From Cristatella mucedo (taxonomy: Eukaryota > Bryozoa > Phylactolaemata > Cristatellidae), in NCBI GenBank assembly GCA_009760855.2, contig WPIO01000097.1:1509586-1573585 (forward strand): 64,000 nt of DNA. The letters run 5' to 3'. Of this stretch, positions 1 to 11,289 are shown piece after piece; positions within the stretch are counted from its first letter, which is position 1; each line of letters opens with the position of its first letter. The notes beneath the pieces were generated by a model, which was given only the letters and a program-made list of their open reading frames with translations, was not told where the DNA came from and did not search any database. The position numbers were made by a program, and so were the translations under genes.

Positions 1-1
1 G

Positions 2-457
2 GGGAGTGGATCCGTACAACCGGGTCAAAACAAGGTACAAGCCGTCCAGGAGTTTCCGAGACCCATAACAAAAACTCATGTACGAGCCTTCTTAGGACTC
101 ACCATGTACTACAGGAGATTCATACCCGAGTATGCGGCTGTAGCCACGGTACTCACCGACCTAACCCGGAAAGCGGCCACAGAGAAGGTGTGCTGGACAA
201 ACACCTGGGAAAAAGCACCCCAGACCCTAAAGGACATGCTCTGCTCAGCACCAATTTTTCGGAACCCGGACTTTTCCAGAGAGTTCTTGCTCCAGATGGA
301 TGCATCCAACAGAGGGATTGCAGCTGTCTTGAGCCAGCCGGACGATAATGGAGATGACCGTACGGTTGCAGTAGTAAGAACTCGTTACCCCGGGAAGGAA
401 AATACTCCACGGTCGAGAAGGAATGCCTGGTGATAAGGGCAAGGTATGCACAGTTCT
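2..457 (+). pseudogene. Ty3/gypsy-type pol fragment (RT C-terminus to RNase H start), frameshifted
   Basis: The frame is open from the left edge, so the element continues outside the window. It reads the usual gypsy sequence of motifs: VRAFLGLTMYYRRFIPEY, then a tryptophan-containing linker (VCWTNTWEKAPQTLKDML), then the RNase H start LLQMDASNRGIAAVLSQ. Near positions 378-388 the reading shifts by one frame. The continuing RNase H motif (STVEKECLVIRARYA) lies in another frame and stops at about 457. No LTR, integrase or RNase H core follows, so this is a truncated dead copy of an LTR retrotransposon. Confidence 0.85.
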
Positions 458-644
458 AAGATTAATGAGTTACTTTTTTCCATGACCATAGCCGTAATTA
501 TAAAAAGATTAGGTCCGACCTTGATCATTATAGAAAGCCAATCGTTCGAAAGTTGAGGGGCACGTTGAGTAGCCAACGCAGCTGACAGGTGCCCTGCAGG
601 TCAGCTCAAGGGCAGCAAGCCGTAGCCCCTACCCCATGATCGAT

Positions 645-740
645 CGATCGTGCTTCCTTAGCAGCAAATGTAAAGCGCCTAGAAAGAGACTGAATTCTCT
701 AAGGGCGCTTTATCAAATGTATTATTATTATTATTATTAA
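645..740 (+). repeat. LINE family A 3' tail
   Basis: This is an isolated 3' end of LINE family A. It contains AAGCGCCTAGAAAGAGACTG, then TTCTCTAAGGGCGCTTTATC, and ends in an (ATT)n run. The same block ends every longer copy of the family in this window. No coding part is attached, as expected for severe 5' truncation. Confidence 0.8.
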
Positions 741-3700
741 TTGCTCTTTCTAGCTGACTTCCCTTGTGATTTCTATGGAGGCACTTCATAATCAGTACGT
801 GGCAGTACCTCAGCAAATGTTTCTCTGAACGCAGACAGCATCCAGTGAGTGAAGCGATAAAAACTATTGCACCTAAGTTGGCCCATTCGAAGGCTGAAAT
901 GCAATTAATTAAGCAGTAAAATTAAGAGCATAGTGTAATGATATATTGTAATGCCGGCACCTTGGTTTGTGCAGCGATGCAATCTTCTTCGAAGCAAGCG
1001 GTGCTGTCTTAAGCGAAGTCTCTACTCTGGGATTGGCTCCGATCATAGCCTGCCTGATTTTCTCCATCCATCCCTGTAACGATATAGCGATTTACAGGAA
1101 ACTCGCCACCGTAACACACACATAATCTTCACAGCTTTGTGGAGTTACAGATGTATGTATAACCTGCACGCACGCACGCACCCGCTCACACACGAAAAAA
1201 CGTTCGAGCACATTCATGCACAAATGTTCTTACGTATAGCTACTTACTGCATATTGCACTCGTATTTTACTACAATAACCTATTTGGCAGATGAGCTTGA
1301 CTGCGAGACGTCAGCCAGTATATTTTGTCACAAATTCTATAAACATTGGTTCAGAATGAGCTTCCCAATCTGGAAGTTCGAATACAATTTGTAGAGGGAA
1401 TAAATTATTCGGTTCATTCCCAATTGCCTGCAGCGAGATAGGCACTAGGATAGAATTTTAAGCTAAAGTCCTCCAAATATTGAGCAACTCGTGACAATCT
1501 TGAAAGAAAGGACCGTGTATTCCGATATAGAAATGAGCTCGAGTAGCCTACTGCTAATCTAAAAGGTTGGTAAAGGTGTCGTATCCATCGAGTGTCCAAA
1601 ATTATGAACTAGACAGGTTCCCAAGAACTGGGGACGTGTTCAGGAATTCTGCTAGAGAGGACCACCGCTTATGGAGCTTTTTGACTGCCCCCTCATTAAA
1701 GTAGAGTCAAAGTTAAAAGTTGAAGGTCCAAAGGTTGAAGAAAGATGATTGATCGCGCGCCCTTTTTTAAAAGACCTACAGTAGAATATTGTGCTATCTT
1801 TTTCAAATAGCCCAGAGTTAATACCAAAGACCCTGATTCAATGAGCTTCCGAGGTCTAATGGATACAACTGAATAAAGAACTACAACGCTCCTATCGTGC
1901 TGGCCTTATAGATCAGAATATTGAGCTAGTGTACTCATCGAATCGTTGATTTTTCGCCCATTGTTTAAATACAGCTAGATAAAAGTTGTCCACAGTCATA
2001 TTAGATCTATAGTAGTAGCAGCTCAAATTTTATTAAAACGAGTTGGAATGATTGTAATATTTTTCTATACTGAGGCTTTACCAAATGACGAGGTTTAATG
2101 AAAATGAGGTTTACCAAATTTCATATTGAGTCCCAATAAGAGAAGGCCCAAATAGACGAGCCAGCGATTACAATATGTAACCCAGATCTTGTCACTGGGT
2201 GGGAAATATTATTTCTTCATAGCTCATGCTTAAGAAGTAAAAGAATGATCATTATTATCTACAGAGTATTTGTCTTTGTGACCATGATAGTGATTAGCCT
2301 GAAAAAATCCATTTACCACGAGGAAATGGATGAATTGATGTCTTGCTGTTCACACTTAGTCAAGACGAACAGCAATTATATCAAAGTCCTACAAAAATAA
2401 CCACTCAAAATGGTTAAAATGAGTAGATTTGTGGCTATACTGCAAATTACTTTCTCGAAGAAGCCTCCAAATATAGCCAAGTTGTCACAGATGGGGTTTA
2501 GTAGGTTCCAAGTCCGGACAGAACTAAGCCGCTAACGCTGTGCCGGTAACGGTGCTAGTCTCAGCCGACTTGCAACGAATACCCGTTGAAGCCCCGAGCC
2601 TCGGAATCACGTGACCCATGACAGGTACGTGCAGCGCCAATGCAGGCACTACGCTGATGGTAGCGGAACGCGTCTGTCATGAAGACCACCGATACCTCAA
2701 GAACAAGTCTATTTCCACAGGGAAGATAAAGTTCATTTGACAGCGACGGAGTGTTACAGACGTTCAACAGCGGCAATCGGTCCGACGACCATGAATCGAA
2801 AGACTGGAGCTCAGAGGCGCCGACTCCGACAGCATCTCCAAAGCGTCAGCCAGGACAAGTACCATTGCGAGAGCTGCGCTTGTTGCAAAGGACTTTAGTT
2901 CAGAAGCTGCCACAGTGCGCTTGTTGTGATAGTGAGTCGTACATCAACCCTCAGCTCAATAACAGTCATCAACTACTGCTCAGTGGCCTAGAGTACGAAA
3001 CAACTCCAATGCGAAGGTACCAGCTGATGGAGCTATCACGTGGCTTCTGCTTTTATGCTGCATTGTCCATAGATTCTCGCAGAATAGGCTCTTAGCTGTT
3101 ATAATTCATGAACCGTGAACAATTAATTCCAGTCATACTGTTAGGAATTTAGTGTGTCGGTGTTTTAATGTTTTTTTACACTGTTCTTTGTAGTGACGTT
3201 CCCAGTCTAATACAGCCTGGGAGTAACGCTCGCTTTGGTCGTCTGAATGAGCTCCAGTGTTCTTAAATTTTCGAGATGAGCATCAACGATACGGGGACTT
3301 TTGAGGACATTCTACATCTCATCTTTGCCTAGGTCTGTATGATAATCTGCTGTTTATACTTTTCAGCCTTTCGAGTGCCCAGAAAGCCATGAACACTGCA
3401 ACAAAACTGCTCCAACCCGCTTTCGTCGTCATGTACAGCTTGTTGGCGAAGTCGTCACGCTCTGCGATGTTCTGTAAGCTTGCGGTCAAAAGAAGGTGGC
3501 AGCTTTGACCTTTACCTCCAAAAACTGTGGGCAGACATGTTAGAGGCAATTGAAAGATCACTACTCGTTGCAACTCGAGCCGTGACAGATTGCTTGACGA
3601 GGCCTACCTTAATTAGTACTAGTGGCATTAGCGCCTTCCAAAAGTCGACTAGAGACTCCTACTTGATGCTATTCTTCCCTACAGGGAACTCGGTCTGCTG

Positions 3701-4185
3701 TTGCATGTCCTCTTCATGATAGTGCGCCATAGTGTGCCGCCTGTTGCGTGGGCAAGCAAACATAACGAAACCGCCATGGAGGCCAATCAGGGAATGGTTC
3801 CATTGAAGTCTCCAATGACCTCCCAGCCATAGGTCTCGTACTTCCAGTCGTACAATAACATCGTGGCAATTGCACAGAATTATTAATTAATTGCACAGAA
3901 TAAATCTTTAAGATGCACAGAGGGAGCCATCATAGGTAGAGATCGGAACCCGTTACCGTTTTGAAGCAGCACGGCTTTGTGGATCCTAGATGACCAATCT
4001 ACAAATAGACGCCATTCAATAGGGCTATAGGGGCGATTCCTTGATGCCTCGAATAGACATTGTTGCAACTGTGTTGCAGAAGCATGGCTCATCTTCACGA
4101 CAGAATCAGTTGGAAAAAACTTGGCGGAATTTTCTATGATCTGTTCCTTCACATTTTTTCTCGTAATTTCCACTACACGAGTCTA
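741..4185. other. No gene recognised
   Basis: Short open frames exist (the longest is about 114 codons, 2751-3095 on the plus strand), but none shows a recognisable domain, splice structure or composition unlike background. I see no repeats matching the families found elsewhere. Confidence 0.5.
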
Positions 4186-4187
4186 GT

Positions 4188-4350
4188 TAGGGTCGTGATA
4201 GCCCATGAGGTAAGGTGCTCGCTTTTCACGACTGAGGTCGTGGGTTCGAATCCTGCGGTGGGCGATCTTTTATTGCCAACTGCAAGCGGTAGTGATACCC
4301 GTTAAAGCCCATCTTCCAATATACGAATGAGGCTGTTATATCAGCTAATA
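4188..4350 (+). repeat. SINE family S2, tRNA-headed
   Basis: The head looks like a tRNA gene with Pol III boxes: a box A-like GAGGTAAGGTGCTCGC and a box B-like GGGTTCGAATCCTGC. The body then reads GCAAGCGGTAGTGATA, and the 3' end is GGCTGTTATATCAGCTAATA. The same layout occurs at 43550-43720 (plus), and at 23507-23685 and 52266-52434 (minus). Confidence 0.75.
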
Positions 4351-4518
4351 ATATTTTCTAGATATCAGAAGCTCAGCGTTAAACTTATTAAGATTTCGGT
4401 ATCCGGTCAGACCGTTGAGGCCTGTGTGGTTGGGAAGTGTGACCATCTCTCCTCAGCCGCTTATGGGAAATTGGAATCCGGATCTACCATTATCTTCCTC
4501 GATGTCGGAAGGGGGGCT

Positions 4519-4593
4519 GTACTAAAGCGCCCAGAAAGAGATTGAGTTCTTTGAGGGCGCTTTATCAAGTGCATTATTATTATTATTATTAAA
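4519..4593 (+). repeat. LINE family A 3' tail
   Basis: The tail reads AAAGCGCCCAGAAAGAGATT, then GAGGGCGCTTTATCAAGTG, and ends in (ATT)n. Only the 3' terminus is present. Confidence 0.8.
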
Positions 4594-4726
4594 CATAATG
4601 GCAGCTGAACGACACTTGCAGCTACATCGGCCCAGGCTAACACAAATCGTTTATTGCCTAACAGTGCAGTGCATTATAAAGTGATATGCTCCTTTTCAAG
4701 TAACACGTTTCATTTCAGTTCTCTTT

Positions 4727-4880
4727 TGGCTTGGCCCAGTGGTTAAGCTGCTCGCCTCGAACCAAGCTCAAGGCATTCGATGTCCGAGGTTTGTGGGCTC
4801 GAGCCCCGTGGCATATGTGAAGCACCTGAATAGAGACAAAGTTCTCTTAGGGCGCTATACAAATGAATTTTACTTTTGGC
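4727..4880 (+). repeat. SINE family S1, tRNA-headed with LINE A-like tail
   Basis: The tRNA-like head has box A (CAGTGGTTAAGCTGCTCGCC) and box B (GGGCTCGAGCCCC). It is followed by GCATATGTGAAGCACCTGAA and a 3' end, AAGTTCTCTTAGGGCGCTAT, that resembles the LINE A terminus. It ends in ACAAATGAATTTTAC. Confidence 0.8.
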
Positions 4881-5736
4881 TGGTTATTGCTATGAAAACC
4901 TCCGTCTGCAAACGTATATGTAGAATATGGCTGTTCATTGAAGGACAGACCTCTCGTAATTAGCCCAAGAATCTCGAAAACCACGATCCTTTCGCGGTTC
5001 CCGCAGTCTTACAATTAGGAATCTCTGGTGTCGCGATCTAATTTAAAAACGAACGTTTTCACGGATACTTGGCGCGGCCATGCACTGCGAGCGGACACTT
5101 CAAGCATATGTAAAGGACATGGCCGTGAATATTATCGCTATGCTGCCATTACTGTCAGGCTTCGGTTATCGTCTGCATATCTTCGCTAAGTAGCAAATAA
5201 TATGAGTCGCTAGCATCCTTTAAGCAACGCTACTTCCACCAGTGTTAAATTTCGTGGCACAGAGCTTTAGTAAAATTGCTTATGGTGTGGTTATGCGATA
5301 GCGGCCATTTGCTGTCGATTTGATTAATCGTTGAACGATCCGTCATCTTACCCGCTTTTCCGCTTCTCTCTGCATTTGATAACATCTTTCAAAAAGGCTC
5401 AAATTCTAAAGGACTTATAATGTACTCAAGGCTATTGCTAATTCAGCTGGAGATCAAGCAGCTGACGAAAGACAAAAAATCAATGCCATCAAAAGAAAAA
5501 ACATAAGAATATAGGCCATAATCACTTTTTGGAGCTTTCATCCCCTCATTTTATCAGAAATGGCATTATCTGCATGTGCAGTACCTTTCGCTCTGCCAAA
5601 GACAGTGTGGCAAACGTGTACACTTTGGAGTGGTCCGGTGTGTCTGGCACGATCGCAAATGCAGTCCGTACCGTGTCTGTTTCTTCGAGTCTCGTAACTC
5701 TAAGAAATCATCATAAGCTTCAAGTAAGAATCGCAT
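4881..5736. other. No gene recognised
   Basis: AT-rich sequence with only short open frames. I see no repeat family members, tandem arrays or splice-bounded coding sequence. Confidence 0.5.
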
Positions 5737-5935
5737 AGCTCATATAATATGTCTCCGTCTGTAAGTCCACAAAGACAATGTGGGTGTTACGCAGGAGTTT
5801 TGCATAGCCAACTCAATGCCTAAGCTTCTAGCTATCGGTATGCACTTGGTAGCCAACAAAATTAATCTCACGCAACAGAGAGAAAGTGAGAAGCATAGCA
5901 GACTCAGGAGAGAGGCTGAGGTAGTGACTCGTATC
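5737..5935 (-). repeat. LINE family B 3' end
   Basis: On the minus strand this matches the 3' end of LINE family B: the last coding segment followed by the stretch with GTGGACTTACAGACGGAGAC. It parallels 30850-31080 (plus) and 36690-36880 (minus), but with many substitutions, so it is an older copy. Confidence 0.7.
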
Positions 5936-6429
5936 AACCGTACACACCCACGTACCTTGAACCCTGGAAGTCCGGGGCGAAATATATGCACACTACAAGC
6001 CAAATTCATATACTGCTTACCGGTTGTAGCCTCGAAGTGAGATAGATCCGATCGGATGCTCTGACGTCTCATCCTCGTAGTAGTGCAGATGCGTCTGGTC
6101 GACAATGGCATACACCAGACACCCTGGATTAGTTCAAACACTGATGAGTGAGAAATCGTCCCAGCATCGCACATTTGTTTTCGCAGTGAATGACTCAATC
6201 TAAGCTAAAGTGTTAGCTACACGCTATTTAACTTGGTTGGTTCCAGTGCAGGCACGTGCGGCTTAAAATACTCAATTTTGAAATAGGGCGGTAATGTTGG
6301 GAAAAAATTGTTGGAAGCGATGTTCATTCTGTAAAGTGAGGTTTGCATATTCTTAGAACGCTACTCCAGAGAGTAATATTGAGACCAAAAGTTGATCTCA
6401 TCATCGAATAGCGATGGTAATAGTAATGC
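5936..6429. other. No gene recognised
   Basis: No coding sequence or repeat family recognised between the LINE B fragment and the next LINE A relic. Confidence 0.45.
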
Positions 6430-7240
6430 GTCTTTTGTATGGCATCCTAAGAGAACCGGATCTCTATCGAGGCGCTTTGCAACTGGCTACAAGCGAGGCA
6501 ATTACCATTGGCAGTTCATTGGAAGTAAGATGCGATGCCGACGCGAGCGTGCACGAGTGCACGAGTAGTGCGAAAAGAAAAACGTGCAGAAGACGACGAC
6601 AAGGAAACGACAACTCGCGGCCGCTGGTCTGCAGGGCCCGCTGGTTAAGAACAGGCACCAACTTCTACACCAGTTTACAAGTAGGCACGCAAAGCAACAG
6701 GCAAAACAGTTGGACGTCGAGCAAGCGGAGGACAGCCAGCGGATGCGTCATTAACTAAGACTTAAACAATGCACTCAATGCAAGGGCGATGAGAAAAGTC
6801 AAAAGTGACTTCTACAGGTTCGATTGATGCAATCTGAGGCCCGATTGCCAAAAGATTTCAATTTATCGCGAGGAACGGCAAGACGACTGCAAGCCACGGA
6901 GCGCATGGTTTGAGAGCACGTGACTGGAAACGTAACGATGCGGCTCGGCAGGCTGGTGCGAGAAAGTGAAGCTATCATGTAGGCAAAATAATAGAAGATC
7001 TAGCAGTCTATTCGATAATTGATAAGGAGCCAGTGGAGATCTGGCAAAGTGGTCTGATGTGAAAACTACATCGCTCACGGTAGACCAGATGAACTGCTGA
7101 GTTTCGCTCGCGTCGATTTGGGACACAAGCCTGCAGTAATCGAGACATTACGTCACAAAACACGTTGACTACTTCGGCCATAGCACTCTCGTCTAGAAAG
7201 GCCCTAATTTTGGCAATGCTACGAACTTGCAAGTAGGCCG
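6430..7240 (-). repeat. Degenerate LINE family A copy
   Basis: The minus strand at 6860-7230 shows the C-terminal region of the LINE A protein (VRSIAKIRAFLDES, LVYRERCSFHIRPL). The family 3' tail lies near 6437-6482 (CCTAAGAGAACCGGATCTCT on plus). Spacing between the two is about that of other copies. Frameshifts and stops are frequent. Whether both pieces belong to one insertion is inferred from orientation and spacing. Confidence 0.6.
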
Positions 7241-7244
7241 AATA

Positions 7245-8530
7245 AATAAAGGCGATTCGTTGTATTCTGACAGATTAAATCCTACAGTGGTCCGGAATTA
7301 CTAAGAAGAAAAGCCCAATAAAGTATCGTATAAGGCCCTTGTCAACCAGGTGTTCCTCGCTGCCTTTTGCTAGATTTATTTTTAAATGCAGGCCCAGGTA
7401 TCAGTCTTCGAATGACAGTCCAAATAATTTTTCCGATGACTGTGTTCCCTATAGCTGCTGAAAGCTGTGTTTCAGCAGTATAATTCTAGATAAGCCTTCT
7501 TAGATGAGCGAATTTTTTAAAATAGTAGTTTGTATCCATAAGACTTTAAAATGGCTAGACGCTGTGACTCTGCAATCAGAGGTCAGGTTTTGTTACCTTG
7601 AACTCTTCCTCTCTCCAAGCACCAAGCAGCTCTACATGAACGGTAGCACTCATACGATCAGCAGAGTGACCGAGCCAGAAGCTATGAGCGAGCACATTTT
7701 ATTAGCCAAATGCATTGCGGGACTACAACAAACCAAGCACGGAGCGAAAGTATCCCCTCCTCCTCGCGGCCATCTAAGGACAACAACAATGCTTGGCCGT
7801 ATCTTCAGCAAAAAAGATCAGAGAATATCGGCGCGGTTCGTTATTACCTGCTACTGGCATCCAAATTGTCTTTGTTAGGATGGACGAGATTGCAAGAAAG
7901 CGTCCTACGTTCGCTATGACAAATAGGGCCGTGGATATCGAAAATTATTATGAAAGTGATGCAGTAATTTTTGAACGAACGCCCTTTGAGCAAACACAGC
8001 TCTCGTAACGGATGCAAGTCTCTGCAGCCAAATCACGAAATGCTGGTGGAATTAGCACTTCGAAGCAAGGCTAGCGATCAGTGAATGCTGCATTATTGCA
8101 CTCGGGTGTGCTGATACTTGTAGAGCACGGCAATTCTTGTCTCTGACGGAAGTAAACGTGCTTAACTTCTTTCTCCATATTTCAAAGCTAAAGAAGGTAA
8201 TACCTACACACGTAGAAAGATAGTCAACTCCCTAATTATCGCTTAAGATAATATCCATGACTCAGGGTTGAAGCACCTTGTTCCGAATGGTTAGAACTTC
8301 GGAGCGGTACAAAAACTTCAGCAATCATCATAACCTGGCTGATGCAGGTAGCCGACGTTTCACTACTGACTGACATTACGCTATCCCCTGATTTGCCAAC
8401 GCGATATTTCAAATAATGCTAAAACCTAACCGTTATCACAGCATGTGCTACGTGCATGTGAAATCTCCATTGTCTTCTTAAGGATTGACAATTATACGTC
8501 AATAATAAGCTTATATTCTCCATTTCATTA
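7245..8530. other. No gene recognised
   Basis: The longest open frame here (7504-7878 plus, about 124 codons) has no recognised domain and no clear splice or repeat context. Confidence 0.45.
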
Positions 8531-8536
8531 AGTACA

Positions 8537-8605
8537 TTGCCTCGAAAGAGACGTAGTTCTCTCTTAGGGCTATATGAAATTATAATTAGCATTATTAATA
8601 TTGTT
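8537..8605 (+). repeat. LINE family A 3' tail, diverged
   Basis: It has the order CCTCGAAAGAGACG, AGTTCTCTCTTAGGGCTATA, then an AT-rich ATTATTAATATT end. This matches the LINE A terminus with several changes. Confidence 0.55.
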
Positions 8606-9504
8606 CGAGAAGGAATAAAAAGCAAGATTGGTGAGGTAATCAGAATCCTGGCATCCAACTACCCAACGTCTTAAGATACATATGCAAGAACTTCGTACTC
8701 ATCTTCAATGAATTGTCTTGGTGTGCTCAGGCGGTTCTTACTTTAGTTATGTCCTAGATTCTCGTAACGTTTGTCGCTTAGCACCTTGTGGAACTCATTG
8801 ACAAGAAGTAATAGCAAAAAACTGGTCAAGATCTAAGCGACGCTTGTCCACTGAAACTGCCCTCTTCACGAGACCAACGACATTCTGAGCAGCAGCGATA
8901 GTGCTCATCTACGTCACTTTCCCGATCCTGTTTGTTGGAGCAGCTGCGTGTGACACAAATGCTCACAGTGTCCTACTTAAACGACTCAGAACAACGATTG
9001 ATCTGGCGGGCGAGACTAACTCAGGCACGTGCCCTTCGCATTTGTCCGATCGAGGTCAGTCCTTATCAGATGATGGTCATATCTCATCCAGCTTACCAGT
9101 CACCTGCCGAGTTCCGTAACGCTTCATTTTAATTCGTTTTCTGTTCTCCGCTTGTATAGAGCTCTTGAAACAATAATACGAGTCCACGTCTTCGTCTATC
9201 ACTTCTGTACTGACGATACACATGTACTTGGCATTTAAAACATCAAAATCAGCTGCAGCGATTGATAAACTGAAGTGCTACTTAGCAGACATTCGATCCT
9301 GGATATCGGCCAATAGCATCAAGCTAAACGGTGATAATCCGAGTCCCTACTAGCAGGACACCCTAGACGTAAGTTTGGACTGGAAGAGTTTGTTCTTCTA
9401 ATACGTGACTCCATAGTGAGACCGTTGCCATTTGCTCAAAATTTAGGTGTCCTCTTTTGTAAATCCTTCAAGCATAAAAGTTTCATTAAGAAGCGACATT
9501 GGTC

Positions 9505-9645
9505 TGCTTAAGATGCTTGCCTCGAACCGTGGTCAAGGCGAATGCATTTGATGACCGAGGTCATGGGCTCGACCACCGTGGCATATGTGAAGCACCTCAA
9601 TAGAAACTAAGTTCTCTTGGGGTGCTATACAAATGAATTACACAC
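9505..9645 (+). repeat. SINE family S1 nested in LINE B
   Basis: The tRNA-like head (GCTTAAGATGCTTGCCTCGA, TCATGGGCTCGACCACC) is followed by GTGAAGCACCTCAATAGAAA and GTTCTCTTGGGGTGCTATAC. It sits inside a LINE B copy, so it inserted later. Confidence 0.75.
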
Positions 9646-9668
9646 ATCGACACACCGACACCGACACC

Positions 9669-9670
<2 letters not shown>

Positions 9671-9726
<56 letters not shown>
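9671..9726. repeat. (CA)n followed by (TA)n microsatellite
   Basis: A run of CA dinucleotides (to about 9704) passes directly into a TA run. It follows the 3' end of the SINE, where its tail probably seeded expansion. Confidence 0.95.
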
Positions 9727-11289
9727 AGACCGACTCTCCAAGATTGGGATTTGCCATCCATGGTGACTGGCTGAAAATCTTACTAGCTCCATGATTCTGT
9801 CTGAACTGGACTAGTATAATTCAGCTTTCACGAGGCTATTAAAGCAGCCATTAAGCCTCTGTAGCTGGTGATCAATATGGCTGTGAGGTTGGTCAAAAAA
9901 TCCAAGGGGTTCAGCTACGACTGCCGTTTGATCAACGGATATAAAGCACAATTCCTAATCGGACTCATACAGCCCGCCAGGTGTTAACTCTTTCAAACCT
10001 AGCGGCATTGCTGCGCCAGTTTAAGCCTCATCGTGTCCTCTAGTCTGCGAACCATCAATTAGCCACTCCACCGCTTCGCTTTAAAGACTATTGGCTGCAG
10101 AAGCTTTTGCTCACGTGGTCCTCGACTGTGGAGCTCACTTCGACAATTCTTGCGTATTGACAATTTCTCCACTGCTGCTTACTCTGGCTCATCTTTTCCT
10201 GCCATTCTGTGCCTCCTGACTCAGCCCTGCATCTTACTTTCTCTTTGCTTCGTGAGCAGAAGCCTGTGGGTTAACGTGTGCACACCGGAAGCCACTAGGC
10301 TTTCAGCGGGCTAGTAGACAACTTGACAGCTCAACGCCTACTTAGGCCGAGCAGGTTTGTGGAGTTACAGACGGAGAGATACATTACGTTATGCACTAAA
10401 CCAGGCATGGCAGCAGAATTTTTATCCCGAAAATGAGCATCAATTACTGAATGGGTGAAGAACGTGATGCATTTCGAATGCCTGAAATAGCAGTGTCTTT
10501 TCGTAGTAAGGAAATTCCTGCCGAGTGCTCGAGTGGCCAGTTATTATTATTTTAAGGTTCTTTTGTTAGGGAACTCATGCAGCAAAAACTTAAACGTGGG
10601 CGTTCTATATTGGCCAAATAATGATAGCGACAGAGGTAACTAGCGGCTCTTAATTTACAATTCTCAGAAACCAAATACATCATATTCCACGGTTTAGACT
10701 ACATAAAAGCAATCCGGAGTGATGGCTAGTTGTTGGTACTGCTGTTGCTGTGGCTACTGGTGGAGTCATATAGCTGTGAGTGCATGGCTTTCGAACATAC
10801 CGCCCTATTTCGAGAACATAGGCTCGCAACTATAGAATTGGCATTTTCGATTACCGCTCTTCTACCATTGCCTTATTTTTGTGCGTCCACATACATAGGA
10901 AGACCTCTCCGTTTTCTGCGTGCTTCTACTATTTTGAAATATTGCCGAGAGGGGCATGCGATAAAGCGATACATTGGCGCTACGGAATAGTCCTTTAGCA
11001 GCAGTTGCCCGACTGCATTTGGAATTTAAGCAGTGCGACGGCGGCCTGGAGAAATCGGTTCAAGAGAATCGCTGTAATGGCGCCCCGGCTTGCTACACAG
11101 CATTTGGAGCTTGCTCTGTACATACACGAAGGATGTCCGGTCCGCCGACTGAGCTTTCGCAAAACTCCCGAGGTGGTTATCTTGTCGGGGTCTTCCAGCT
11201 GCTGCTGAGCACCTGCAGTTTCATTAAGCAATACGAATGAAACCCATATTTAGACAGGGCGCTTCAACAGCCGCTGCGTAAGCGAATAA

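Larger units (their letters stand above)
8830..10395 (+). repeat. LINE family B, long degenerate copy
   Basis: This can be followed along the better copy at 29500-31085. Shared landmarks are the block before the reverse transcriptase (ACGACATTCTGAGCAGCAGC), GACTCAGAACAACGATTGAT, and the 3' terminus GTGGAGTTACAGACGGAGAG followed by ATACATTACG. Stops and indels break the frame throughout. A SINE and a microsatellite are inserted at about 9505-9727. Confidence 0.7.

Noticed and set aside
4188-4265. tRNA gene
   Set aside because: The head has Pol III boxes, but it repeats at several sites with the same non-tRNA body and tail, so it is a SINE head.
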